From positions 186,001-250,000 of the forward strand of contig NZ_RKME01000006.1 in assembly GCF_003797825.1 (NCBI RefSeq): a stretch of DNA of 64,000 nucleotides. The letters are read 5' to 3'. The notes below the pieces were generated by a model. The model was not told where the DNA came from and did no database searches. It was given only the letters and a program-made list of their open reading frames with translations. Below, piece after piece: positions 1 to 8,864 of this stretch (position 1 is its first letter; the number at the start of each line of letters is the position of its first letter). Both the position numbers and the translations under genes were made by a program. The stretch is from Gordonia sp. OPL2. Lineage in GTDB: Bacteria > Actinomycetota > Actinomycetes > Mycobacteriales > Mycobacteriaceae.

Positions 1-611
1 GCGACGAATCGTCGCTCGTGGATGCGGAATTGGTCCCAACCGCCGTTGAGGAACTCCACCGGTCCGGGATATCGGGACAGTTCGGTGAGGGCGTCGAATC
101 GCGACAGTTCGCCGACGACGTCGCGGATGGAGTGCAGTGCCAACCCACCCGCCTCCATGTCGCGCGCGACCCGGGTCCCGACGGCCAGCCGGGTCAGACC
201 CTTGCTGATCGCCGCGGCCTGCGCGGGCAGAAAGCTCGTCGCGGCACCGAACGCCTGGAACGGCGCGGCGAGCAGGCTGCTGGGCTGCGCGGTCGCGCAC
301 ATCGCGACCAGGCCGGCCACCTCGCCGGGATGCCTGCCGGCGGTGGCCATCGCGACGTAGCCGCCGAGCGACATACCCGCGACGATCACCGGTCCGCCGA
401 GTTCATGCGCCGCATCGAGGACCGCCTGCACGGCGCCGTCCATGGTGAACGTCTCATCGGTGCGTCCACCGTGTCCGGGCAGGTCGGGCGTGGCCACGGC
501 CCGGTCGGTGATACCGGCCGCGATGCGGTGCAGCGACGCCCCGCTCACCCGGAGTCCGTGGACGAGGACGACAGGGACAGGGACAGGCGACATCTCGGAC
601 GCGGCGCTCAT
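1..611 (-). CDS. alpha/beta hydrolase, 3' end beyond window
   Basis: Only the N-terminal part is present; the reading frame runs off the left edge without a stop. From the ATG at 611 the protein opens with a hydrophobic strand ending in VLVHG, the oxyanion-hole HG motif of alpha/beta hydrolases. It continues through a TPDLPGHG-type segment and the nucleophile elbow GMSLGG, where the Ser is the expected nucleophile, then into cap and late core (WDQFRIHERRF). The catalytic Asp and His may lie near or past the edge. The substrate cannot be told; family members are esterases, lipases or C-C hydrolases. The ABC-F gene ends 39 bp upstream on the same strand, so co-transcription is possible. Confidence 0.8.
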   Translation of the reverse strand, partial: MSAASEMSPVPVPVVLVHGLRVSGASLHRIAAGITDRAVATPDLPGHGGRTDETFTMDGAVQAVLDAAHELGGPVIVAGMSLGGYVAMATAGRHPGEVAGLVAMCATAQPSSLLAAPFQAFGAATSFLPAQAAAISKGLTRLAVGTRVARDMEAGGLALHSIRDVVGELSRFDALTELSRYPGPVEFLNGGWDQFRIHERRFV

Positions 612-650
612 CGGGTGTCAGTATGCCTGTCCGACGGCGGGTTGTCGCGG

Positions 651-2201
651 TCAGTCGCCCGACATCTCTACGGTTCGTTCGATGCCGATCCGATCGAGAA
701 AACCGGTGTCGTGGGAGACCACCAGGAGCGCACCCGACCACGACCGCACCGCCGACATCAATTCCTCGGTGGTGTCGAGATCCAGATTGTTCGTCGGCTC
801 GTCGAGGATGAGCAACTTCGGGGTCGGATTCGCGAGCAACGCGGATGCCATAGCCACACGCAGACGTTCGCCACCGGACAACTCGCGCAACGCCCGATCG
901 GCCCGATTGCCGCGGAAGAGGAAGCGCGCGAGGTGTGCCCGCACCTCCTGGACGGGGACGTCGGGATGGGCGTCGGTCAGCGCCTCCGCGATCGTGCGGG
1001 CGTCGTCGGCGAAGGTGATTCGCTGAGGGACGTACGCATACGGGACCACGACCCGGCCTGCGCCGAGGAGATCCGCGATCAGCGTGGTCTTGCCGGATCC
1101 ATTGCGGCCCACCAGGGCGACGCGTTCGGGACCGTCGATCCGCAGCCGGTCGTCGTCGATCACCTGGGCCCGGGTCGCGAGATCCGGTCGGGGCATGGTG
1201 ATCCGGGCCGTCCGGTCGTCACGCACATCGTCGCGAGCCGCGTCCAGCCGTGACGATGCTGCGGTGACATCGTCGCGATGGGCATTGCGCAGCTTGCCCG
1301 CCGACACCTGAGCGGCGTCGCGACGGAGATGCGCGATGATCTTCGGTACCCGCTTCTCGCGCTCCGCGGTCGCGGCCGTACGTGCGCGGCGATCCAGTTT
1401 GATCTGCGCATCGACCATCTCGCGGCGTTGCTTGCGCAGGTCGTTGGCCGCTGTGGCGACGGTCGCCTCCGCGGCGAACTGCTCGGCGTCCACGGTCTCC
1501 CGGTAGTGCGAGTAGGGGCCGCCGAAGAGCCGGATGGCGCCCCGGTACAGCTCGAGGGTGGCATCGACCCGCTCGAGTAGCTCGAGGTCGTGACTGACCA
1601 CGACGACGGCTCCCGCGAACCGGTCGATGACATCGAACAATCGTGCGCGCGAGGCGGAGTCGAGGTTGTTGGTCGGCTCGTCGAGCAGCAGGACACCGGG
1701 CCGGCGGATGAGCTGCGCGACGATCGCCAACAGGGTCGCCTCGCCGCCCGACAGGCTTCCCACCCGACGGTCCACGTCGGTGGGGAGTCCGAGCGACGAC
1801 AACTCGCCGACGGCACGCTCCTCGACGTCCCAGTCATCGCCGACGGTCGCGAAGTCCTCTTCATCGACCGATCCGTCCTCGATCCGGCGGAGAGCGGAAC
1901 GGATTGTGTCGATGCCGAGGACGTCGGCGATGGTCGCGTCGGGATTCTCGTACGGGTGTTGGACCACGAGACCGACGTCGCCGCGGACCGACACGCTGCC
2001 CGTCCGGGGTGCGAGATCGCCGGAGACGAGCCGCAGCAGCGTGCTCTTGCCGGCGCCGTTGGCGCCGACCAGCGAGTAGACCGCGTCGGGGACGGTGAGC
2101 GAGACGTGATCGAAGACGCCGGTGCCGTCGGGCCAGCCGAACGAGACATCCGAGAGAGTGATGGCAGGCGTGGAGGTGGTGCCGGATGAGGATACGGTCA
2201 T
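651..2201 (-). CDS. ABC-F family ATPase (duplicated ABC domains, no membrane segment)
   Basis: A 516-residue cytosolic protein with two ABC domains. The first has Walker A GANGAGKST (46-54), signature LSGGE (150-154) and Walker B LLLDEP (171-176). The second has GRNGSGKTT (365-373), LSGGE (441-445) and LILDEP (464-469). A basic, charged linker (about 230-345) joins them, and there are no transmembrane helices, which is the ABC-F architecture. Members act on the ribosome, either in translation or in protection against ribosome-targeting antibiotics; a few are linked to macrolide or lincosamide resistance. Which role applies here is not visible. It is transcribed away from the acyl-CoA hydrolase gene across a gap of about 200 bp that should hold both promoters. 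Confidence 0.9.
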   Translation of the reverse strand: MTVSSSGTTSTPAITLSDVSFGWPDGTGVFDHVSLTVPDAVYSLVGANGAGKSTLLRLVSGDLAPRTGSVSVRGDVGLVVQHPYENPDATIADVLGIDTIRSALRRIEDGSVDEEDFATVGDDWDVEERAVGELSSLGLPTDVDRRVGSLSGGEATLLAIVAQLIRRPGVLLLDEPTNNLDSASRARLFDVIDRFAGAVVVVSHDLELLERVDATLELYRGAIRLFGGPYSHYRETVDAEQFAAEATVATAANDLRKQRREMVDAQIKLDRRARTAATAEREKRVPKIIAHLRRDAAQVSAGKLRNAHRDDVTAASSRLDAARDDVRDDRTARITMPRPDLATRAQVIDDDRLRIDGPERVALVGRNGSGKTTLIADLLGAGRVVVPYAYVPQRITFADDARTIAEALTDAHPDVPVQEVRAHLARFLFRGNRADRALRELSGGERLRVAMASALLANPTPKLLILDEPTNNLDLDTTEELMSAVRSWSGALLVVSHDTGFLDRIGIERTVEMSGD

Positions 2202-2397
2202 GAGACGACTCCTGAGGTGTGCAACGGTCGCCGTGGCTGCAGGATCGCGCGCGACGGCGGTGAACCGACCTCAGATGTTCATGACTGCGACATCACTCCT
2301 TGCGACGATGGGTGCCGGACCGTGCCGGCCGACGTCCACGGTAACGCGTCCCCGGGCGGGCGCGCCACCCATTTCCTGCGGCCGCTACCGTGGCCCC

Positions 2398-3408
2398 ATG
2401 TCGTTCCTACGGACCTCGGTCGTCAACGGCGTCGGGGAGATCGTCCTCGACCGCCCCGCAGCACTCAACGCGCTCGATCAGACGATGATCGACGACATGC
2501 ACCGGACCCTCGAGGACTGGGCCGATGACGACTCGATCGAGAGCGTCCTGGTCACGAGTGCGAGCGATCGGGCGTTCTGCGCGGGTGGTGACATCCGGGC
2601 AATCCGCGAACACGCAGTGGCCGGTGACCGGCGGGCCGTCGGGCACTACTTCATGAGCGAGTACCGGCTCGATCAGCTCGTCGCGAACTATCCGAAGGCC
2701 TACATCTCGGTGATCGACGGCGCAGCGATGGGTGGCGGCCTCGGCATCAGCGTCCACGGCGAGGTGCGCATCGTCACCGAGCGGGCGCTGATCGCCATGC
2801 CGGAGACCGCGATCGGGTTCTTTCCCGACATCGGATCGACGTACTTCCTGCCGCGATTGCCCGACGGCGTGGGCATGTGGCTCGGACTGACCGGGTCCCG
2901 AATCCGCGGCGCCGATGCCGTCGAGGTCGGGATGGCGACCCATTTCGTCGCGTCCGAGTACATCGAGTCGGTCACCGAGCAGTTGCGTTCCGGCACACCG
3001 CTCGTCGAGGTACTCGGCGATTTCCGCGACCGGCCCGGAACCGGCCTGCCGCTGCGCAAGATCGGTGAGTACTTTGCCGACACGAACGTCTCGGCCATCG
3101 TCGGCGGCCTGCGTGGAGCCGTCGGCGACGATTGGGCGGCTGCGGCGGTGGACCAGATCGAGAAGGCGTCGCCGACCAGTCTGTGGGTCACCGCCGCGAT
3201 GCTCGAGGCGGGTGCGCGATCGGTTCTCGACGACTGCTTCGATCGCGAACTGCATGCGGCCGAGGAGATCACCGCGACCCACGACTTCGCCGAAGGTGTC
3301 CGAGCGGTCCTCGTCGACAAGGATCGCAACCCCGCGTTCGACCCGTCGTCGATCGACGATGTCGATCCGGAGGTCGTGGCACGCATCGTCGGCGTGGCGA
3401 CGGCCTAG
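2398..3408 (+). CDS. 3-hydroxyisobutyryl-CoA hydrolase / enoyl-CoA hydratase family
   Basis: 336 residues of the crotonase fold. The oxyanion hole is formed by CAGGDIRAI (61-69) and GAAMGGGLG (108-116). The segment PETAIGFFPDIGSTYFLPRL carries Glu136 and Asp144 at the positions of the catalytic Glu/Asp of 3-hydroxyisobutyryl-CoA hydrolase, and the C-terminal region is longer than in plain hydratases. This favours the hydrolase of valine catabolism (3-hydroxyisobutyryl-CoA to the free acid plus CoA) over a hydratase. The frame is open further upstream, but the ATG at 2398 starts the family-typical N-terminus and the upstream residues look non-coding. No other valine catabolism gene is adjacent. 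Confidence 0.85.
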   Translation: MSFLRTSVVNGVGEIVLDRPAALNALDQTMIDDMHRTLEDWADDDSIESVLVTSASDRAFCAGGDIRAIREHAVAGDRRAVGHYFMSEYRLDQLVANYPKAYISVIDGAAMGGGLGISVHGEVRIVTERALIAMPETAIGFFPDIGSTYFLPRLPDGVGMWLGLTGSRIRGADAVEVGMATHFVASEYIESVTEQLRSGTPLVEVLGDFRDRPGTGLPLRKIGEYFADTNVSAIVGGLRGAVGDDWAAAAVDQIEKASPTSLWVTAAMLEAGARSVLDDCFDRELHAAEEITATHDFAEGVRAVLVDKDRNPAFDPSSIDDVDPEVVARIVGVATA

Positions 3409-3430
3409 GGCGTCGAAGTCCGAAGCCGCG

Positions 3431-4225
3431 TCAGGGGGTCATCTCGAAGAACCCGGTGAGCGTCACCGTCGTCGGCCGGCCGATGACCGCCGGCGACTTC
3501 GCGCCGCTCGCCGACGGTCCTGAGGGCGATGTGGACTCGGTCGACGAGTCGTCGGCGTCGTAGGGGACGTCGTCGTCGGGGGCCAGCGGATTGGCGTCGG
3601 TCCGTGTCGCGGTCGGGCAGGTGAAGGTGCCCGACGCCCGATCGGTGGACATCGAGCTGATCTTCAGGGCACACGTACCGGCTTGATAATACGAACCGGC
3701 CACGGAGACACCGACAGTCGCGTTGATCGGCTTGGTCAGCGGCCCGACGGTGGGACGGACCGATCCGATGGGCGGCAGCACACCTCCGGTGAGTTCGCCG
3801 ACCAGGAACTCGATCTGGGCGCCGTCGGTCCCGGGACCGCGGAACACGAACAACAGGCTGTCCGGCGGTACCTCGGGACTCGGGTTGCCCCACTTGGTGA
3901 ATCCGAAGCATGCGGAGTCGTCGTCGGCGGAGGTCGACGTGGGTATGCCGCCCGGGTTGTCGCGGGCAGTGCTCATGCCACTGCCGACGGCGACACGCAT
4001 CTCGCCGGTACGGAACGTCAGTCCGTGGGCCGTGCGGTCGATCCGCCCCTGCGACGGTTCGTCGCGGCACTGCGCCGCATCCAGCCGCGCGGACTCGGTG
4101 GGCGGTGCCGACGACGCCGGCGATGACGACGATGCGTCCGGCTCCGACGAGGAGCAGGCCGCCAGCCCGGTCACCGCGACGAGAGCGACAGCCGAGGCGA
4201 GGACACGGCCCGGTGACCTGTGCAC
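3431..4225 (-). CDS. putative secreted lipoprotein
   Basis: 264 residues starting with a basic n-region, a hydrophobic stretch and the lipobox LAAC, so it should be lipidated on Cys24 and anchored outside the membrane. A Ser/Pro-rich linker follows, then a domain with several spaced cysteines, and a low-complexity acidic Ser/Thr/Pro tail. The fold resembles nothing I can name; small lipoproteins of this type are common in Corynebacteriales envelopes. It starts 9 bp downstream of the prfC stop on the same strand, so it may share that transcript. It converges on the acyl-CoA hydrolase gene, 22 bp away. Function unknown. Confidence 0.75.
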   Translation of the reverse strand: MHRSPGRVLASAVALVAVTGLAACSSSEPDASSSSPASSAPPTESARLDAAQCRDEPSQGRIDRTAHGLTFRTGEMRVAVGSGMSTARDNPGGIPTSTSADDDSACFGFTKWGNPSPEVPPDSLLFVFRGPGTDGAQIEFLVGELTGGVLPPIGSVRPTVGPLTKPINATVGVSVAGSYYQAGTCALKISSMSTDRASGTFTCPTATRTDANPLAPDDDVPYDADDSSTESTSPSGPSASGAKSPAVIGRPTTVTLTGFFEMTP

Positions 4226-4234
4226 AGTGTGTCC

Positions 4235-5851
4235 TCAATCCGCTGTTGCGACAAGGGGTTCCAGGGTGAGATCGGGATGTTCCTTCTCCACGTACTGAAG
4301 TCGCCACTTGTCACTGAACAGCGCGAGGAGCGCGCCATCGGTCCGCGTGAAGACCTCGACGCCGCGCTGGCGACCCAGTTCGACGGCACTGTCGGCGTCG
4401 GTGCGGCGTGCCAGTGAGTATCCGAGCGGCTCGATCGTAGTGGCCACACCGAACTCGGATTTCATCCGTGCGGTGACGACCTCGAACTGCATGGGCCCGA
4501 CTGCCGCGAGCACCGGAGATGCGTCGCCGCGCAGGTCGTTGCGCAGCACCTGGACGACACCCTCGCTGTCGAGTTGGTCCATCGCCTTGCGGAACTGCTT
4601 GTACTTGTCGGCCGTGTTGACCCGCAACGCCGAGAAGTGTTCGGGCGCGAACGACGGGATCGGCGGGTACTGGACCTTCGGGTCGATGAACAGGGTGTCG
4701 CCGGGGGCGAGCGCCATCGCGTTCACCAGGCCGACGACGTCTCCCGGGTAGGCGAGGTCCACGGTCGAACGATCGCGGCCGAATACGGCCTGAGCGTACT
4801 TGGTGGCGAACGGTTTTCCGGTCTGTGCATGTGTGACGACCATGCCGCGTTCGAACTCGCCGGACACGATCCGCATGTAAGCCAAGCGATCTCGATGACT
4901 GGCGTCCATTCCGGCCTGCACCTTGAACACGACCGCGCTGAACGGCTCGGTGACCTCACGGACGGTTCCGTCGACGTCGGCGCGTCCCTCGGGCGCGGGT
5001 GCGAGCTCGACAAGGGTCTCCAGCAGCTGGCGGACACCGAAGTTGAGCATCGCCGAGGCGAAGATCATCGGCGACGTCTGGCCGGCGAGGAACAGTTCCT
5101 GATCGTGGTCCTGGCCCATCTCGGTGAGCAGTTCGCTCTCCTCGAGCGCCGTCGTCCACTCGTCACCCTCACGAGCCGCCGCGGCGTCGGCATCCATGAT
5201 CTCCTCGGGTGCCACCTTCGCGCCGCCTGCCGTGCGGGTGAAGTGGACGTACTCGCCGGTGCGACGATCGAGCAGACCGCGGAAGTCGCCGGCGATGCCG
5301 ACGGGGAAGTAGAGCGGGGTCGGGGTGAGGCCGATCCGTTCGGTGATCTCGTCGATGAGTTCGAGCGGGGTCTGGCCGGGGCGGTCCCACTTGTTGATGA
5401 CCGTGATGACGGGGATGCCCCGGTGGCGGCACACCTGGAACAGCTTGAGGGTCTGTGGCTCGAGGCCTTTGGCGGCGTCGATGAGCATGACCGCCGCATC
5501 GACCGCGGTGAGCACGCGGTAGGTGTCCTCGGAGAAGTCGGCGTGGCCGGGGGTGTCGACGAGGTTGATCACGTGCGGTGCATCGTCGGGCCCGTCGTGC
5601 TCGCTGGTGTAGTTGAACTGCAGGGCGGTCGAACTCACCGAGATCCCGCGCGCCTTCTCCATCTCCATCCAGTCGGAGACCGTCGACTTGCGTCCGGCCT
5701 TTCCGTGGATGGCGCCCGCCTCGCTGATCATCCGGGCGTGCAGGGCCAGCGCCTCGGTCATGGTCGATTTACCGGCGTCGGGGTGGCTGATGATGGCGAA
5801 GGTGCGACGCCGCTTCACCTCACGACCCACGGTGGCAGCATCAGAACTCAC
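4235..5851 (-). CDS. prfC: peptide chain release factor 3
   Basis: 538 residues, close to the usual length of RF3. It is a translational GTPase that recycles RF1/RF2 from the terminated ribosome. The G domain shows G1 SHPDAGKST (about residues 22-30), G3 DTPGH and G4 NKWD, followed by the EF-Tu-like domain II and the RF3-specific C-terminal domain (KFRKAMDQLDSEGVVQVL, MQFEVVTARMKSEFGV). RF3 lacks the EF-G domain IV, as here. The ATG at 5851 is chosen because the N-terminus matches the family. Long open frames on the opposite strand across this gene are composition artefacts. Confidence 0.96.
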   Translation of the reverse strand: MSSDAATVGREVKRRRTFAIISHPDAGKSTMTEALALHARMISEAGAIHGKAGRKSTVSDWMEMEKARGISVSSTALQFNYTSEHDGPDDAPHVINLVDTPGHADFSEDTYRVLTAVDAAVMLIDAAKGLEPQTLKLFQVCRHRGIPVITVINKWDRPGQTPLELIDEITERIGLTPTPLYFPVGIAGDFRGLLDRRTGEYVHFTRTAGGAKVAPEEIMDADAAAAREGDEWTTALEESELLTEMGQDHDQELFLAGQTSPMIFASAMLNFGVRQLLETLVELAPAPEGRADVDGTVREVTEPFSAVVFKVQAGMDASHRDRLAYMRIVSGEFERGMVVTHAQTGKPFATKYAQAVFGRDRSTVDLAYPGDVVGLVNAMALAPGDTLFIDPKVQYPPIPSFAPEHFSALRVNTADKYKQFRKAMDQLDSEGVVQVLRNDLRGDASPVLAAVGPMQFEVVTARMKSEFGVATTIEPLGYSLARRTDADSAVELGRQRGVEVFTRTDGALLALFSDKWRLQYVEKEHPDLTLEPLVATAD

Positions 5852-5897
5852 CCGACGAGGCTACCGGTCGGCCCGTGTACTGGGCAAAATCGTGCGG

Positions 5898-5938
5898 AGG
5901 TTGCCGTTTGGTCCGGTCTGCGGACCAAACGGCAACCT
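5898..5938. repeat. 41-bp palindrome, copy A
   Basis: Two perfect 18-bp arms (5898-5915 and 5921-5938) around a 5-bp centre. The arm begins AGGTTGCCGTTTGGTCCG. The same arm sequence recurs at 6858-6898, so the pair brackets the DUF559 gene. This copy lies between two divergent genes (prfC and the DUF559 gene), a poor place for a simple terminator. Confidence 0.9.
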
Positions 5939-5984
5939 CACAAAGACGGTGGAACCTCGGGTGGTCGGCCGACGTCGAAGAAGC

Positions 5985-6944
5985 ATGATCCCTGCCCAGA
6001 AGGTTCGTCAGTTCCTGGCCACTCACGACGGCGTCATCACCATGAAGGCAGCGCTCGAGGCCGGGTTGAGCAGGGCGGCGGTGAAGCGGAAGGTGGCGTC
6101 GGGGGAGTGGATTCGCGAGGCGACCGGCGTCTATCGTGCCGCCGATCATCCGCGCACGGTACGGGCCCGGGTGCGGATCGCCATCGCATCGGTGGGACCG
6201 AACGCGATACTGTCCGGCGCGATCGCGGCGTGGTGGCATGGTCTCACCGATCGGTTCCCGGAATCGATCACCGTCGCGTCCGAGACGAAGGGGCACCATC
6301 GTGGCGCCGTTGCGTGGGTACGGATTCGACATCGCACGTTCGAAGCGGCCGATGTCGTCGTGGTCGACGGGGCGAGGGTGACATCGGTTGCGCTGACGGT
6401 TCTGGACGCGGCATCGGAGACCGGGTCGTCACGGCTGGTCGACAATGCGTTGTTGCGTCAGCAGGTCACTCTGGTCGAGTTGGCGCAGGTGCACGCACGG
6501 TATCCGCGACGTGCTGGTGTCGCGGCGTCTCAACGGCTGCTCGCGGCTCTCGAATCGGGCGCGCGTTCGGAGGCGGAGCGGGTGACGGTCGCACTGTTCA
6601 CTTCAGACGGGATCGCGGGATGGGTCGCGAACACCACCGTCTGCGATCACCTCGCAGACTTTGTGTTCGATGAGGAGAAGGTGATCGTGGAGATCGACGG
6701 CTTCGCATTCCATCGCGACGCAGAGACCTTCCAGCGCGACCGCACCAAGCGAAACCGCTGGATCGCCGCGGGCTATGTCACGCTCAACTTCACGTGGGAC
6801 GACATCACCACGAGGCCCGAGGGTGTCGCGGCGAGCGTCAGGACCGCCCTCACGAGCAGGTTGCCGTTTGGTCCGGTAACCGGACCAAACGGCAACCTCG
6901 ACTCAGAACGACCCTCTACTCGAACGGAAGCGGCGGCATCTTGA
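5985..6944 (+). CDS. DUF559 protein with N-terminal AbiEi-like winged-helix domain
   Basis: 319 residues from the ATG at 5985. The N-terminal 60 residues ([20 protein letters not shown], then a GVYRA turn) look like the winged-helix domain of AbiEi-type antitoxins. The C-terminal part (about 230-285) matches DUF559, a PD-(D/E)XK/Vsr-like endonuclease fold: [17 protein letters not shown], then [13 protein letters not shown] and a final W-DDI. Such two-domain proteins are frequent in Corynebacteriales and have no firmly known function. The coding region contains palindrome B near its 3' end (residues [13 protein letters not shown]), and its stop overlaps the convergent ketoacyl synthase gene by 29 bp. 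The frame is open upstream of 5985, through palindrome A, but that part does not look like protein. Confidence 0.8.
   Translation: MIPAQKVRQFLATHDGVITMKAALEAGLSRAAVKRKVASGEWIREATGVYRAADHPRTVRARVRIAIASVGPNAILSGAIAAWWHGLTDRFPESITVASETKGHHRGAVAWVRIRHRTFEAADVVVVDGARVTSVALTVLDAASETGSSRLVDNALLRQQVTLVELAQVHARYPRRAGVAASQRLLAALESGARSEAERVTVALFTSDGIAGWVANTTVCDHLADFVFDEEKVIVEIDGFAFHRDAETFQRDRTKRNRWIAAGYVTLNFTWDDITTRPEGVAASVRTALTSRLPFGPVTGPNGNLDSERPSTRTEAAAS
6858..6898. repeat. 41-bp palindrome, copy B
   Basis: Two perfect 20-bp arms (6858-6877 and 6879-6898) around one central base. The first 18 bp of each arm are identical to copy A at 5898-5938; only the centre differs. It lies inside the last codons of the DUF559 gene and just past the stop of the convergent ketoacyl synthase gene. 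It could fold as a strong hairpin and serve as a bidirectional terminator. Confidence 0.9.
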
Positions 6945-7932
6945 CGACCTGGGACGCGTAGCTGAGGCCGGCGCCGTAGCCGAGGAGCAGGGCGGTGTCG
7001 CCGGGCTTCGCCGTTCCCGTCGACAGCAGGTCCTCCATCGCCAGCGGGATCGACGCGGCCGACGTGTTGCCGGTGTGCTCGATGTCGTTGGCGACGGGCA
7101 CACCCTCGCGCAGCTTCAGGTTCTTGGCGAGCAGGTCGTTGATGCGGGTGTTGGCCTGGTGCGGCACGAAGACGTCGAGGTCCTCGGCGCCGATCTTCGC
7201 GGCGTCGAGCGCGCGCTGCGCGACCTTGCCCATCTCGAAAGCGGCCCAACGGAACACCGCGGTCCCCTCGAGGCGCAGATACGGGCGGTGGACGCGGTCG
7301 CCGTCGAGGAAGGTGACCCAGTCGATGTCCTGCCGGATGGCGTTGAACTGCGAGCCGTCGCTGCCCCAGATGACCGGGCCGAGCTGCTGATCCTCCGTCG
7401 GTCCGACGACGACCGCACCCGCGCCGTCGCCGAAGATGAAGCAGTTGGTGCGATCGGTCATGTCGAGCGCGACCGACAGCTGTTCGGCGCCGATGACCAG
7501 CACATGGGTCGCGCTGCCGCCGCGGACCATGTCCGATGCGAGTGCCATGCCGTAGCCGAAGCCCGCGCAGCCGACGGTGACGTCGAACGCGGGGACGCCG
7601 TTGGCGCCCAGCTCGGTGGCGACCTTGGTCGCGCCGGCAGGAGTCAGCAGCAGATGGGTGTTGGTCGCCAAGATGACGGCGTCGATGTCGGTGCCCGAGA
7701 GGAGGGCGTTGGCGATCGCCTTGCGTCCTGCGGCGACGGCCATCTGGGTGACATCCTCGTCGCGGCGGGCAAATCGCCTGGTCTTGATGCCGGTCCGCGT
7801 GTAGATCCACTCATCCGAGGAGTCGATGTTCTCGCAGATCTCCTCGTTGGTGACGACTCGCTCCGGTCGATAAGCACCGATGCTGAGCATGCCGATGTTG
7901 TTGATCCCGGCAGAATCCGCAATCACAGCCAT
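6916..7932 (-). CDS. beta-ketoacyl-ACP synthase III family protein (paralogue 1)
   Basis: 338 residues of the thiolase fold. The KAS III triad is visible as Cys122 ([10 protein letters not shown]), His258 ([10 protein letters not shown]) and Asn289 ([11 protein letters not shown]), and the glycine-rich end ([12 protein letters not shown]) is intact. FabH-type enzymes condense an acyl-CoA primer with malonyl-ACP; in mycolic-acid bacteria FabH links FAS-I to FAS-II, but stand-alone relatives also make lipids or natural products. I chose the ATG at 7932, preceded by AAAGGGA at good spacing, over an open frame to 7974. A clear paralogue lies at 10922-11980. Between them sit a PadR regulator and an ABC exporter, which hints at a lipid or metabolite function. 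Confidence 0.88.
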   Translation of the reverse strand: MAVIADSAGINNIGMLSIGAYRPERVVTNEEICENIDSSDEWIYTRTGIKTRRFARRDEDVTQMAVAAGRKAIANALLSGTDIDAVILATNTHLLLTPAGATKVATELGANGVPAFDVTVGCAGFGYGMALASDMVRGGSATHVLVIGAEQLSVALDMTDRTNCFIFGDGAGAVVVGPTEDQQLGPVIWGSDGSQFNAIRQDIDWVTFLDGDRVHRPYLRLEGTAVFRWAAFEMGKVAQRALDAAKIGAEDLDVFVPHQANTRINDLLAKNLKLREGVPVANDIEHTGNTSAASIPLAMEDLLSTGTAKPGDTALLLGYGAGLSYASQVVKMPPLPFE

Positions 7933-7983
7933 GAGTGTCCCTTTCGCTATGCGACCCGCCATAGACCGTCTCACATCGCGGGC

Positions 7984-8652
7984 TTACTGGGAAGTAGCCT
8001 CCTGCTGAGCCCGCCGCATCGCGATCATCTCGCGATAGCGTTCGCGGTCGGCGGTCATCTGGTGACCCGGATCGTCGGCCGGCGGCGTCCACCCGTTCGA
8101 CGTGATGTCGAGGCGGCCCGACCGCAGGTCGCCGACGACATCGGACAGCCACCCCAGTTCGGCGCGAGCCTCCGCGCCCCACAGAGCCATCCCGCGGATC
8201 GCGTGGGGTGGGACGTGCGGGTGGTCGGCCGGATCGGTGTCGACGGGGACCTCGGTGACCGCGGCGGCGAGGGTGGCGTGGCGCCGGTCGAGCAGCTCGA
8301 CCGCCTCCTCCGGGGCGAGCAGGGGGAGCAGACCGAACGCCGCATGGAAATCGCGCCGGTCGAACACGTTGACGGTGACGATCGCGTCGGCGAGGAGGCG
8401 CCGGAACTCGCTGTGCCCGTCGTCGGTCAACTCGTACACCGCGACATCTCGCGCGCCGTCCGCGAGATCGTGCCGAACCGCGAGACCGGCGGCCACCAGC
8501 GAACCCAGCCCGTGGTAGATCGACCCCGGATTGACGTTGGCCCACCGATCGACCTGCCAGGACATCAGTTCGCGGCGGATCTGGTAGCCGTTGACCGGCT
8601 CGAACAGCGCGACCGTGCCCAGTAGGAGCAGTCGTGTGGTGTTCGCGGCCAT
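7984..8652 (-). CDS. PadR family transcriptional regulator
   Basis: 222 residues from the ATG at 8652. The N-terminal winged helix has the PadR pattern LLLLGTVALFEPVNGYQIRREL ... NPGSIYHGLGSLVAAGL ... YELTDDG, followed by an alpha-helical dimerisation domain with ARAELGWL. PadR repressors typically control a neighbouring multidrug or lipid ABC exporter. Here the DrrAB-like pair begins 213 bp away on the other strand, and a palindrome (8808-8819) lies in the shared upstream region. The ketoacyl synthase gene follows 51 bp downstream on the same strand and may be co-transcribed. The frame is open to 8745, but the extra residues are not family-like. Confidence 0.85.
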   Translation of the reverse strand: MAANTTRLLLLGTVALFEPVNGYQIRRELMSWQVDRWANVNPGSIYHGLGSLVAAGLAVRHDLADGARDVAVYELTDDGHSEFRRLLADAIVTVNVFDRRDFHAAFGLLPLLAPEEAVELLDRRHATLAAAVTEVPVDTDPADHPHVPPHAIRGMALWGAEARAELGWLSDVVGDLRSGRLDITSNGWTPPADDPGHQMTADRERYREMIAMRRAQQEATSQ

Positions 8653-8807
8653 GATTGACGACGGTAGTTCGCCGACGGGCTGCTCACCAGGACACTCGTT
8701 GACCTCAATCCGATGAATCCTGAGGACGAGGCAAGTCGGTCTCACCGTGGTGGCGTCGGATTTCGTCGTTGACTTCCGATGTATCCACTGGGAAACTCAT
8801 GCAGTTG

Positions 8808-8819
8808 TTCAAACTTGAA
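8808..8819. promoter_or_regulatory. candidate PadR operator
   Basis: TTCAA-AC-TTGAA is a perfect inverted repeat in the divergent promoter region of the PadR gene and the ABC exporter, 45 bp before the exporter ATG. Its size and position suit a dimeric winged-helix repressor. The assignment is inferred from position only. Confidence 0.4.
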
Positions 8820-8864
8820 TAGTGTCCGGGTTCGCGCCCCCGACGACACCAAGATGGGAGACAC

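Noticed and set aside
4574..6673. A 699-codon open frame on the plus strand opposite prfC.
   Set aside because: It is antisense to the certain prfC gene, has no family features, and such frames are expected in high-GC DNA with strong third-position bias. The same applies to other long antisense frames, for example over the first 1.2 kb and opposite mfd (47181-49220).
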